64,000 bases of DNA, from contig JBEWZL010000287.1 of the NCBI GenBank assembly GCA_045837725.1, positions 62,001-126,000 on the forward strand, in the 5' to 3' direction. The position numbers and the translations under genes are program-made. Shown in pieces: positions 21,367 through 32,405 of the stretch. The DNA comes from Vermamoeba vermiformis. Its lineage: Eukaryota; Tubulinea; Echinamoebida. The notes below the pieces were generated by a model. The model ran no database searches. It saw only the letters and a list, made by a program, of their open reading frames with translations, and was not told the origin of the DNA. Each line of letters opens with the position of its first letter. Within the stretch, counting starts at the first letter, position 1.

Positions 21367-21614
21367 ATTTGTGTTAGTGTGTTGATAAAAATCTCAAAAC
21401 TGGCGGCAAAAATTTCGGCGCGCAATTTTTTTTCGGATCGACCCCAACGGCAACTTTACTAATAAGCAATTAAATGACCTCTGTTTATCATTAAATATTT
21501 CTTTATTGTACATACATTGTATGACATAAATACTAACTGTCACTTTGCCCATAGGACGTGGCCAGATCAAGTTTATAAATTTTATCGTGGAGTTTTTCCC
21601 CTGTGACATTTGTT

Positions 21615-22089
21615 ACAGAAACAAGGTGCAGCGCGTTGCTCTTTTTCGACATACTTGGTTCGTTAAATATGATGCACCTGTATGCAGTAAAGGTAACAAA
21701 ATTACTCAGTGGATTGACGATCAGAATTTTTGCAAACCAAGAACCACCAAAAAATCCGAAAAAATATTATATTATTACCAATAATTTTCGTATTAGGAAT
21801 ATCGGTCATTATGTGATGACAAATTAAGTAATTTTGTTTTTCAGATTCGGAAGATTTTGTTCTCACGCAGCACCTACCCTTTTGCAACACGAATCTAGCC
21901 AAAGAATTATTACCACCCTTATCAGCGATCAACCGTGCACCACACTTGGCGGAATAGTTGAACAGTGCCCTGACATAATCGGAGGTGTGGTGCACGGCCG
22001 TATGAATATCCCAGTTAGGTCAAATTGTACACCTAGTTGTGTATTTTAATCTAATCATGGTTTATTACCAGCGAAAAATGAAGGACTCG
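21615..22089. other. Intergenic region with a 13-bp inverted repeat
   Basis: About 475 bp. It contains CCGTGCACCACAC at 21933-21945 and its exact complement at 21985-21997 (39-base spacer). Short open frames on both strands are not recognised. Nothing else supportable. Confidence 0.4.
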
Positions 22090-22330
22090 CTATTGTGAGT
22101 CACATATTTGAACGAAAGAGTGGCTTCGCTGATCAACGTACGCCGGAGCACCAGGCGGAATATTGAAGTACAAATGACTGCCATCGAACCACCCAAGCGC
22201 AATAGCGGTGAAGTGGAAGGAAGTTGTCAATGGCACAGGAGCTTGACAAGATCATCGAAGTCAAATGCAATGCAAAATCCTTCCCGAACAATCGATCTCC
22301 CAAGAGTTGGTCGAAGAAGTCATGGTGCCA
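22090..22330 (-). pseudogene. Remnant of a fifth secreted-family member
   Basis: Reading the minus strand to the stop at 22090 gives DGSHLYFNIPPGAPAYVDQR, nearly the same as the ends of the genes at 22449 and 24631. Upstream, a stretch similar to the KGFW.AF.F block is present but interrupted: about 60 bp is inserted between two copies of TTCGATG, and the frame upstream is not open. No signal peptide or first exon is found. It is a decayed copy of the neighbouring family. Confidence 0.7.
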
Positions 22331-22448
22331 AGTACGAATATCCTCACGTAAGTCAATTACCTTTTTTAAAATAGTAGCAAAAAGAGCCTTTATAACGATC
22401 TCGAGAACGTGATTACAAACGATAATTGCATTAAATTTCTTCCAACGA

Positions 22449-23150
22449 TTAAGCAGGTACCTCGCAGTTAGTTGTTATTATACACGTATTTGTGCCCACA
22501 GAAGCTCTCGGACCAGGAGGTACATTAAAGTAGAGGTGAGTGCCATCAGAGAAGTCGAATGCAAACCAAAAGCCTTTTGAACGCAATTCCAAACTGAAGC
22601 CTCCGAAACTAGAAGACTCACTAACACAGTCAGTTTCATCAGAGTATTTCACTTGTTGCCCGCTATATAGGTCGTAAGGGGGCAAATCACTCCAAAAATC
22701 GGCGTAGCTCACCGAAACATTAAATTTCATCGAAGAGTCATCAGTAGTTCCTGCAACCAGGGGTCAGCACAGTAAGTATAATTAATTTTGCGTACCGTTC
22801 ATAACAACATCCTGCATAGTCGCCCAATACAAGTCTGGTGATATTCTGAGGCTAAAATCGGAAGGTATTCCGGTTGCAGTAAACGGATACAAAATGCCAG
22901 TCCACGAGTCGTACAATCGGGAAGCAAAGCTTGCACTCTTATAATCAAGCGAAGGTTGTGATTGCAGTACCACGCTAAAGCCTCCTTCTAACAGTAGAAT
23001 CCACCGGTGTTGTTGATTATCAGTTACGTTTACTCGGTCCAACGGGAATATCAAATTGTTTACGAAGTGGGAAAAAGAGTCTGGATCGCATGGTTGAGCG
23101 AAGGACGGGGAGAGCCCCAAAATAATAAAGGTGAGAAGAATGAGTTGCAT
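22449..23150 (-). CDS. Secreted protein of a local family, member A
   Basis: Two exons, 23150-22796 and 22750-22449, joined by a 45-bp intron, encode 218 residues. The N-terminus is a clear signal peptide (MQLILLTFIILGLSPSFAQ). Family blocks are DNQQHRW, YDSWTG, F.LRIS.D...AT..DV..NG, NVSVSYADFW.D, SKGFWFAF and DGTHLYFNVPPG near the C-terminus. Closest relative in the window is member C (same strand, same order). Probably secreted; the alternating aromatic/hydrophobic pattern suggests a beta-sandwich (inference). I recognise no known family. Confidence 0.8.
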
Positions 23151-23568
23151 TTCTTATCTGAACACTAATAAAGTTTATCCAGCTTTATATGATTGCGTTT
23201 ACTGCTTCTAAATCAGGTTATGTACCACAACGCTCGACAAGTTAACAAGATCGCTCGTGTTTTTCGGGTGATTTTAATTTTCGGCGCTTGGAACAACCAC
23301 AATACGACTTTGGAACAATATTTAATTTCAATGCGTATTCAATTGTGCATCAGCTATTATCGCTCATGACGTAAGCCGAGAATTTTTTCGTGAAATCTAA
23401 TCCAAAAAAATTCATTTTCTTTTGCTTTATAGCAAGATACATACTTCTAAAATATCACCGCGAATTTTTGCGCATTTTTAAATGTAAATTAACGTTGCAA
23501 GATAGAAAACCGGATGCGCGTGCCTTTCTTTTCCCACGCCCTGTTCCGACCACAACAATTCTTTACAA
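23151..23568. promoter_or_regulatory. Divergent promoter region between members A and B
   Basis: A 418-bp gap between outward-facing secreted-protein genes; presumably shared regulation. No clear motif seen. Confidence 0.35.
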
Positions 23569-24405
23569 ATGAAATTGCATTTTATCGTTGTGTTATTGTT
23601 GCTGCTTCATTTCCGTGATTGTTCTTGTAACAATGCAGACCCCTGTTCCGATCCGTCAAATCAACGCGTGAGAGTTCCCTTCAGAACTGTAGACACCATT
23701 TCCTCATCCCTACAAACTCCTATCTTTCAAGGCGCAGAACTTGATGACAGCACCAACTGTTTTTGGATTGACCTGGAAGACTTAGCGATCCATCAAGAGG
23801 AAAACAGTAAGAATTATCAGAAAGAAATGATTAATCGTTTGTTCAAACTTACAGATATACAAACTAGGTAGAAGGTTGCCGGCAACTCAAGTTGACTTTC
23901 GAGGCCGGTTAAGCAACCGGTGTGATAATGGACTTCAATTGTTTCGAGCGCCTTTGCAGGCCAGCGAAACCACAAACGATCTTTTGCTAAGTTTTCCGTC
24001 ACCTGTAACAGGATCCCTGCACATGAATTCTTTGTCTTTACAAGGTACTTTGATGTACGCAAAAACTTTCATTAACGCGTTGTTTAAGGTTTTGTGAGCA
24101 ACGGAACTTACTCATGGGCACTCAATATCACGACAGACTCAGCTCTATTTAGTCCCAACAACACTAAGCCACCTAATACGGGAAGGCTTGACGATCTATT
24201 TCAACTAAACCCACCTTGTTCGGTTCGTTCAAGATCCGACGGTTTTTATCGCAACACTCTCTATTCGCCTGACTTTCGATTCTACGTACAAATAGAGGAC
24301 GGAACATCTTTAACATTTACTTTTCCCGCTGGCGTACGCAGTGCAGGAGGACAAAACCGAATTAATTTTTATTACCAGAACTGCGAATGTGTAGAGCAGC
24401 CATAG
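23569..24405 (+). CDS. Secreted protein of a local family, member B
   Basis: Three exons (23569-23806, 23868-24044, 24089-24405) give 243 residues in one frame. Signal peptide MKLHFIVVLLLLLHFRDCSC is followed by NNADPCSDP, then DDSTNCFW. The C-terminal block reads FYVQIEDGTSLTFTFPAG, the family DG-x-L-x-F-x-x-P-x-G motif, ending with a CxC (CECVEQP). It is most like member D (same strand), with the same intron positions and the same paired N-terminal and C-terminal cysteines. Several potential N-glycosylation sites. Function unknown. Confidence 0.8.
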
Positions 24406-24452
24406 TGCAAATCTGACTTTTTAAGTCCCCTTGTTACCAAATAAAAATTTTT

Positions 24453-24584
24453 ATGTCCTTCGAAATCGAACTTTCCTGTGCGGAAGACGTTTTTAAGCCC
24501 GTGCTTCTGCGTCTATTTCAAATTATTAAAAAAATTTCGCGTGCAGATCTTTCTTGTGCAGTACCGGTTGTTAACATTGTTTAA
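24453..24584 (+). pseudogene. F-box relic of the F-box/SNF2 gene
   Basis: A 43-codon frame contains ISRADLSCAVPVVNIV, matching the SRADLSRAGAVCQHW part of the F-box encoded at 27004-27052; the core stretch ttcgcgtgcagatctttct is identical. It sits 48 bp past the stop of member B, just as the full F-box/SNF2 copy follows member D. It is a short leftover of a duplicated unit rather than a working gene. Confidence 0.7.
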
Positions 24585-24630
24585 TGTTAATGGTAGATGA
24601 GTCACTAAAGTGTATTTATTGAACGATACA

Positions 24631-25389
24631 TTATACGGCGCAATACTGGAAATTTGCGTACGTGCGCTGGTCAACTTGCGCCGAAGCACCAGGAGGTACA
24701 TTGAAGTACAAGTAACTACCGTCTTCGAAATGAAATGCAATCCAAAATCCTTTTGATTGTATCATATTTGTGCCGGTGGTAGTTAATGATTCGGTTGTGC
24801 AGGATAAGTACGGTGGACTAGTTCTATATTTGCTCGAGAACAGATCGTTGGCGGGAGAATCGGTCCAGAAATCTGCATAACTAATCGAGACGTTGAAGTT
24901 AAGTGAGCCATCGTCGCTTGTGCCTTTTTATTGGAAATTAGACATCAGTCATTATTGATTTTTATAAATTACCGTTTAGCGAAACATCGTAAAAAGTCGC
25001 CAATTTGAAGTCAGCGGAAATTCGAAGACCTAAAGGCGGGAAAGTTCCGGTCGCATAAAGTGAGTAAATGTTGCCGGTCCATGAATCGTTCAATGCAGCT
25101 CTGAAGACCGAAGTCCTGGCTTCATTATTGTCTGTTTCACAATAAATTAGAGAAAGCCCCACTGAAATCAAAATGGCTTACTTTGTAGCTCTAAATTTCG
25201 TCCGAACAAAATTAAATTCCATCGGTGTTGCTGGTTATCATAAACGGACTCAGATCTGTCCGTTGGCCACGACAAATATTGGTACTCGTTCAAAGAGACA
25301 GTCGTACCGGGCTGTTGAGCTTTGCAAATGGCCACCGCTAGTAAGAGCAAAAAAACAGATCGGATTTGTTGGAATCCTTTCATTTTCAT
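24631..25389 (-). CDS. Secreted protein of a local family, member C
   Basis: Three exons on the minus strand: 25389 to about 25187, about 25136 to 24974, and about 24923 to 24631, with the stop after YANFQYCAV. The N-terminus is hydrophobic (RSVFLLLLAVAICKAQQ), a signal peptide. It shares with member A the blocks YDNQQHRW, NDSWTGNIY, LRIS.DFKLATFYDVSLNG, NVSISYADFWTD, SKGFWIAF and DGSYLYFNVPPGAS. Start chosen at 25389 (MKMKGFQQIRS); 25383 is an alternative Met. Function unknown; likely secreted. Confidence 0.75.
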
Positions 25390-25807
25390 TATCGTTGTGC
25401 ATGTAAATTCTACGCTCTTTTAATTCTTCCTTTCTTTACTAATCAAGTTATGTACCTACTTTGTTAACTAACGACGTGTTTTCCACGGAATAAACGGTGT
25501 TTTGTTTTTATCAGAGCCGTGCAATCACGAACTCAAAAGAAGAATGTTATTTTACTATGATGCGATTGCAAGTTACTGGTAAGGTAGTCTCAAATTTCTG
25601 AGCGTTAAAATCTATAATTCCGATTAGAAATATTTACTAAATTCCTTCGCTCTACTTTTTCAATTCTGCTAATAGCTATAATTTATAGGCAATAAAAGGG
25701 AATTTTTGCTGTTTTTTTGGGTATTTCATAGTGCAGATAAACCACAAACGTAAAAACGGATTCGTTTGCCTACCTTCTCGATACATACGCATCAAATGAT
25801 TATTATC
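25390..25807. promoter_or_regulatory. Divergent promoter region between members C and D
   Basis: A 418-bp gap of the same length as that between members A and B, as expected if gene pairs were duplicated together. No motif is claimed. Confidence 0.35.
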
Positions 25808-26635
25808 ATGAAATACGCTATAATATTACTAGTGTTGTTTTGTTTGCGAGATTGTTATTGCAATAATCTTGATCCGTGTTCGAATCCAGCGAATTCCGAC
25901 TTGATTGTGCCCTTCCGAGAAGTTTCAAGCACTTATTCAAGCACATATACCTATTATCGCCAGAATATGCACATGTATGACAGCACCAATTGCTATTTGT
26001 TCAGCGCAAGTTGGTTAAACGACTACCAGCGAGAAGAAAGTACGTAATTACAAAAAAATTCAAAATTTTAACGCAATTAGGCAATCAACTTCCTTCGTCG
26101 ACCATTGGACTTGCTGGTTCGCTGCAAAATACGTGCAATGAAACTTTAATTATTCCATCGATTTCCATATACGAATCATTCAACGCAACAACGCTTACCT
26201 TCGCAAATAAATACTTGACTTCTGCTACAATTGGGCCAGCGCAGTTTTGTAAGTTCTTTAAGGCCTCGGAATCAAGAACTAACGAGACGAATAGCCTCTC
26301 AAATCGTCAACATTAGTATCACTGCTGCCGTTTTTAGCACCAATGCCACAACTCCTTCAGACGAATATCAGACAGACGAGCTTATTACGTACGACGATTC
26401 GCCGTGCACTGTCAGAATTCGAACAGATAACCTTAGGCAATACTCAATTTATACCCAAAACTTTCCTGTTGATATGGTACTCGCCGACGGAACGCGGCTA
26501 CACTTCACCTTCCCATCAGGCATAGAGGGCACAGCATTCTTATACCAAACCAAGCGATATTATAGTCAATGTACCTGCGCTCAGTCGCAAGCGAATATGT
26601 CAAGTTCCACCGAACAATACAGATTTACTCCTTGA
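25808..26635 (+). CDS. Secreted protein of a local family, member D
   Basis: Three exons (25808-26039, 26081-26248, 26295-26635) give 246 residues. Signal peptide MKYAIILLVLFCLRDCYC is followed by NNLDPCSNP and YDSTNCYLF, paralleling member B. The C-terminal block is DMVLADGTRLHFTFPSG with CTC near the end. The ATG at 25808 is preferred over 25796 by alignment with B. The 46-bp third-intron model is supported by the frame. The F-box/SNF2 copy 2 homology begins 23 bp after the stop. Confidence 0.8.
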
Positions 26636-26788
26636 TTAATTTTGTAGACTACATTTAAACGAAGTTCTTGTTAACTTACCGAAATCGTTTTATTCACAAA
26701 CCGAACCACAGCCGGTCCCATCAGTTAACCATAAAATTTCTCTTTTTTATTTCCGGAAAAAGCCAGCAACTACACCACACAGCAAAAT

Positions 26789-29700
26789 ATGACTTCAATA
26801 GATCTAAAGCGAAAGTTTGATGATATTTCAGCAACAAACGATTCGGATGAAGCAACACAACCTCAAACAAAAAAACAAAAACTCGATCTGACAGCCAACG
26901 ACCAAAAATCTCCAAAAAATAATAAAAATAATGATAATGCCGCTGAAAATATTACAGAACAAATAGAACTTCCACCAGAAATTTTAGTGTCAATATTTTG
27001 TCAACTTTCGCGTGCAGATCTTTCTCGTGCAGGAGCCGTTTGTCAGCATTGGTGGCTTGTGTCGAAAGATGAATCGTTATCGTGGCACCTGATTAGTCAA
27101 GTCCTTTTCCATGATAACGATCCACACACGTATACAGAGTATACTGGTGAGGAACTTGTTGATCCGCATCTTTAATTGATTAACCGTTTGCTGAAGGCAA
27201 TCATGAAATGACCCGAAGCAAGTTGTATCCCAACGCAGGACCCCCAGTGACAGTCAAGTCATTTGAGTTTGCATGCGGGACGTATTTCGCAATCGTAAGT
27301 GTATTAAACCGAAAAAAAAAGCTGATTTTTTCATACAATCATGAACTTTTGCCTGACGGAAAAAATTATTATGCATCTTCTGATAAATTGTAAAGCTCGC
27401 TGACAAACAAGGGAATACCGCGGCGATAGCTCGCAACCAAAGTTCTTTCGATAAGCCACTAGCGATGGAAGCGCCTAAAAAAACAGATTGCTACCGATTG
27501 CTTTTGGAGCGTGATGCAATTGCAGGAACAGGAATAGTGAAGTGTTTTATATCCACTGAAGTTAATTTATCGAAGTACGGATAAAAGTTTACACATATAT
27601 ATGATTAATAATTGTATAATAGATTGGAGCAAAAAATAAGAGCAGGTGATCAGATTACAGAGATCGGATTATTAAAAAAAAAAGTGCTTGCCAAACTTGA
27701 TGCAAAGTTCGCCATGCACCCACCTATTGAGGATTACTTCTCGCCAAAGGAATCTTATTTACCTACCGTACGTAGGCATGCAGCACTTGAATATTGAATA
27801 ATATTCGCGTTACTAGGTTCTTCCAGTCATCGCCGAACAGCCTCAATCGTTGACAGGTGTCAAATTGCACAACTATCAAATCAATGCAATCAATTGGATG
27901 GTCACTACCGAACAAGAAGCTGATACGAGTAAGTGATCAATATAAGTCTCAACAAGATAACCATCCATAACACACTTTGTATCTTGACAGAGTTCGAAGT
28001 GTCTCCACTTATTCAGACAGAAATGCCTAAAATCCTATTGAAGTATACACCAAAAGAAGAGAAGCTCGTGTTGCTTGAGAACGCAAGTGAACACAACTTG
28101 CAGTTCAAACCGAAAGGCGGAGTGCTTGCCGATGAAATGGGCCTTGGCAAGACTGTTGAAATGCTTGGCTTGATACTTTCAAATCCGATGAAACAAGTGC
28201 CAAAGAGCGATCCTTACTTTGCAACAAAAGCAACCCTTGGTAAGTACTCACTTAGCCGTTCTAAGACAAACACTGCTGACATACATTTGCAGTGCTGTGT
28301 CCGAACCATCTCGTTGACCAATGGGTGAATGAAGTTGAAAAGCATTCGGAACCAAAGTTGAGCGTGATTACAATAACAACGATTGCGCAAGTCAAGAAGA
28401 TCACTTATCAACAAATCATTGATGCTGGTAAGATAGCAGTTACTTGAAATTACATTTGATGACCTTAATCCGTTCGTTAGATGTTGTTGTCGTGACATAC
28501 AACTTGCTCAAAAACAAAAACTATCTTGCATACCCCAACAACAGCTCACAATTCAAAATGGATGCACCACACGATCGTATTGCTCGCGTCAATAAAATGC
28601 TTGTAGAACTGAAAGACAAGGCACCAGAGAAGATCAAAGGAGTGATTCTCGAGCATTTTCATTGGCACCGCATTGTCATGGACGAGGGTCACGAAGTCAT
28701 TGGAGACGAGTTCATGATGGGTATGCACTTTCCTAATTTGGTAATATTGTTCAATCGAATTTAACTGATGTTCATAGATGTGATTTATTATTTGCAACGA
28801 ACGTTCTCGTGGTACATGAGTGGCACTCCTTTTCCTACATTGTACGTCGCACCATTAGTTAGTCGGACATCAATACTAATTGTTCTGCTCTTCCATAGAG
28901 AGGCAGTATTCGGAGTGAGAACGTTTTTGGACATGTTCGTCAAGCGCACCATGCCTTGGAATTTCCACGCTATTCATAATCAAAATTTTTTGAGGAACAA
29001 TTGGATTAGCCTCCCTTATGATCGGCTTAAGGGCTAGAGTAAGAAACTACAGAGGTGATTCTAACTTTGCAATTCAATCTAACGACTCTGTTTATTTAAA
29101 TAGGAGTCTGTTGAATCAGTTATTGATGGATAACTTGGTTTGGCGCAATACGAAAGTAAGATCTATCGGCAGAACCTTTGTTGATTGGCAGTCAGACAGT
29201 TATTCATTATTGTTTCTTAACATTAGGAAAGTGTCAGTGAAGAGTATCAAATGGTTGTGACCAAGCCTGAAGTCGTGTTATTAGATTTTACTCCGATTGA
29301 AGCAGCAATCTATGAAGAACTTCAGAAAATCCGTTACTGTATTCTTAAGGGCTGCAAAGATCCAGTTCGTGAACTATGTTGCAAGTTAAACTACGACTGG
29401 GGAAGCACTTTGCATGAAATGAGAGAGTTCATGATCAAAAAGAAACTCAATGACATTTCGTTTCAAAACCAATGCATCGACAATCACAAAGCTGCCAAAA
29501 TCACGCATGAGAACACGGCCAAACTACCATCAACCTTGTTCAATACTTGGCAACTGCAAACGGCAACTCGTTTCTTGGCGGACTATCAAATGAACCTTGA
29601 TGCACTCGAAAAGACGTTAGAGGGACATAAACAAGTTCTGAAATCGTTCCAAGATATCGTAAGTACTTTGATGTTACTATAAACGGGAATAATGCTAACG

Positions 29701-30514
29701 TAAAGATTATCAACTAGAAACCACAAGACACGTCAAAGATTAAATACGTAGGCGACCGAATTTTACCAATTTTATTCGGATCGGCGAAAACTAACGATCT
29801 TGTCTTCAGAACACCAAAGACTACTGGATCGAGAACTACGGTACCAAAATGGCAAGTTTGGTCGGGTACCTTCAGACTCTGTTTGACAAAGAGCCTGGAA
29901 CGCGTGTGATCATCTTCTCGCAGTTCACTGACTATCTCGACATGATCGCTGCGTTGTTGGAGGAGAATAACATCAATTCAAGCGTGCTTGAAGGGTAAGC
30001 AATCATTCAAATAAGTCCGACATACCGCCAAATCTCGCGTCATATCACTTAACTAACTAACTCTCGATGTCTCAGCAACGTGTACAAGAAGAGCAAAGCA
30101 CTCAAGAAGTTCAAAGCTGACGAGTCAGACGTGCAAGTGATTCTTTTGAGCTTGAGCAAATCTGCGTCAGGAACCAACTTGATCGAAGCGAGTCACGTGC
30201 TCTTGATGGGTATGAAATTTCATTAGCCAATCATGTTGCAGTCCTCTAATGCTATGACGATAGATCCAATGACGGGCACAAAAGAAGAAGCACAAGCGTA
30301 CGAGAATCAAGCAATTGGACGAGCACAACGACAAGGTCAAACCAAGCCAGTGACAGTGGTGCGCTTTGTGATCAAAAACACGATTGAACACGAGTTCTAT
30401 GTTCGCAACACTGGCACAAAGCAGCACGGTCAAGTCATGTTGAACAGAAGTAACTCAAAGCTCGTTCGAAGTAGCAGCTTTGGTACTTTGATTGCAAATA
30501 ACAATAACAATTAA
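26789..30514 (+). CDS. F-box / SNF2-family helicase, copy 2 (disrupted in one exon)
   Basis: Inverted paralogue of the gene at 1-2443 with the same exon pattern. Exon 1 carries the F-box (LPPEILVSIFCQLSRADLSR); DEMGLGKT lies near 28135, DEGH near 28682, and the C-terminal lobe has FSQFTDYLD (29920), SKSASGTNLIEASHVLL (30160) and motif VI QAIGRAQRQGQ (30310), ending at 30514. The apparent early stop at about 27173 lies in a short intron (starting gtgagg at 27146). Near 28960-29038, however, one exon differs from copy 1: it is about 13 bp shorter and reads into an in-frame TAG just before the donor, and the phase to the next exon is lost. Thus copy 2 is probably a recent pseudogene or encodes two halves. 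Confidence 0.8.
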
Positions 30515-30590
30515 TAGATCTTTCAACAATTAATTCAACTTTCAACTATTAAATCGGCTTTTATCCCAAGACACTTTCAATTAATCACGT

Positions 30591-32301
30591 TATAATTTAC
30601 GTTCGGTTTTGATCGCAGCTAATTCTTCGCGCAACAATTTAGCCAATCTGCTCAAGGCTTCGTCAATATCTGCCTCCGAAGCTGTTGAGAATGCAGCACG
30701 AACATAAGGGGAAGGCTAAACACGAAAATTAATCACTATAATAACGATATGTATTTATTAACTTACCGCGTTATTCGGCGAGAAAACTTTGCCCGGGACC
30801 ATGACGACTTTTGCGGTAATGGCTTTTTCTTTGATTAAATTCTCCGTGTCGGAAATTCCGTTCAATTTGAACCAGATGAACATGCCAGCAGATGGCGGGG
30901 ACCATTCAGCCAATCCGGTCAAATGTTTCTCCGCTGCTTTCAACGTAACATCGCGCTTGTGGCTGTAAAAATCTTTGACTTTTTGAATATGACGCTTGAA
31001 GCCATCAATGCCCCATTGATCCAACAGCTTGTACACGAGCATTTGAGTCAATCCTGACGCGTGCAAATTGGTTGCTTGTTGATGGAACTCGAGTCTGTTG
31101 ATCAATGCTGAGGGGCCTGTTACCCACCCTAATCTCAAGCCAGACGACAATATTTTGCTGACCGAGTCAGTGCGCACGACACGACCGTCCACGTCCATTG
31201 AAAAGAAGCTCTTAAGGTCCGCATCTTCGTTAGCCTCTTGGCCCGGCAGAGGGTTCAATCTGAGGTACCAGTAAGGGTCATCTTCGATGATCAAAAAGTC
31301 GTGCTTTTGAGCGATAGCGTAAATTTTCTCTCTTCGTGCGTTGTTTAAAGTCGCGCCAGATGGATTTTGGCCCGTAGGAATTGTGTATAAAACTTTTGGT
31401 TTGTTAACACCTGGAAATTTCGTTGGAAAATTGTTGAGCAAGGCGTCTAATTCTTCGGGAATAATGCCGTGACCGTCTAATGGCACCTCTATTAATTTGA
31501 GACCCCATGGACGCAATGCGGACAAAGCACCACTAAACAAAAATTAGATCTTGCTCTAAAACACTATAATTATAATTGTCAAATAATACGATTAAATGCC
31601 ATTATAATTTGCAATACTATTGTTATGATTTTGTAGGAATTTTATCGGATCTACTTGCCTGTAGGTTGGGCTTTCCACGAGTAACGGATCATTCTCATCT
31701 AAAAACAGCTCAAATAGCTTAGCAAGACCGTCTTGACTGCCACCAAAAACACAAATCGACCAATCAGCGTCTTGCGCGGGAGGTTTATGATCGTGCTTCA
31801 TTAAATCGCGGAGTTTTGAGACAACTTCGGGGATGCCGGTCTAAAAAGGGATTAGACTCTAACCTCTCGCGCAAATGTTCAAAACAACTTGTATTAATAT
31901 TAAGATAGCGCTACTTACTGAAGGGCTATATTGTAAAGCGAGATCCAGATGGTGTCCTTCAAGTTCGATAGTTTCTCCCGTCTTCAACTTGGCTTGCACG
32001 CTTTGAAAAGGAAATAATTGTGCATTAGGCAAGCCACCTCCTAAACTCAACTGCATAATATTATTAGATTTTTGTAATTAATTGAAGTGATTTCACAACG
32101 GCTAAATTGGAACTCGATCTCGTAAAGCAATTATGCATATTAATTCATTTATATCATTTCCATTAATTATTTTGTAATTACCATGCCGGGAATGCGAAAC
32201 AACGGAGTCAAAGCACGGATGGCGGAGGGTTCACGCTTCAACGCAATGCGCGAGAAGTATTTCGTGTAATTGGTGATTTTAGTGAGTGATTGTGCAGCCA
32301 T
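30591..32301 (-). CDS. AADAT: Kynurenine / alpha-aminoadipate aminotransferase
   Basis: PLP-dependent fold-type I aminotransferase, likely acting in lysine and tryptophan breakdown (2-aminoadipate or kynurenine with 2-oxoglutarate). Blocks along the protein: SLGGGLPNAQLFPF, ALQYSPS, CVFGGSQDGLAKLFE, LVESPTYR, PTGQNPSGATL, IIEDDPYWYL, SMDVDGRVVRTDSVSK with the Schiff-base Lys, then SSGLRLGWVTGP and a C-terminal PSPYVRAAFSTAS. The order and wording closely follow human AADAT. ATG at 32301 (MAAQSLTKI), stop at 30591 after TERKL. Introns near 32190-32050, 31910-31840, 31660-31540 and 30770-30718. The short N-terminus does not show an obvious long mitochondrial leader. Confidence 0.92.
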
Positions 32302-32405
32302 TATAATATATTAAATATATTTTTGCTTTAGTGGTGTGCAAATCAGGTAGACATAACGTATATCATTTTCAAAAAAATCAAAATCTAACTACCACACTAG
32401 TGTGC

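Larger units (their letters stand above)
18934..21608 (-). mobile_element. Ginger-like integrase DNA transposon, 2675 bp
   Basis: Ends TGTCACAGGGGAAAAACTCC at 18934 and its complement at 21608; the first 24 bp (through CACGA) are identical, with similarity continuing beyond. The flanks carry a direct TTTGTT at 18928-18933 and 21609-21614. There is no long terminal repeat, capsid or reverse transcriptase. The interior codes on the minus strand for a retroviral-type DDE integrase. TG..CA ends with a short duplication and an integrase-only coding capacity match the Ginger class of cut-and-paste DNA transposons. It looks nearly whole with about one break in the reading. It landed 98 bp upstream of the WWE gene. 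Confidence 0.85.

Noticed and set aside
18934-21608. LTR retrotransposon for the integrase region
   Set aside because: Short inverted ends, no LTR, capsid or reverse transcriptase; a Ginger-type DNA element fits better.
21702-22049. Overlapping ORFs on both strands upstream of the secreted cluster
   Set aside because: No start context, splice pattern or recognisable domain on either strand.
27140-27200. Apparent early stop in F-box/SNF2 copy 2 after the F-box exon
   Set aside because: A gtgagg...ctgaag intron of about 50 bp, conserved in copy 1, removes it and keeps frame.
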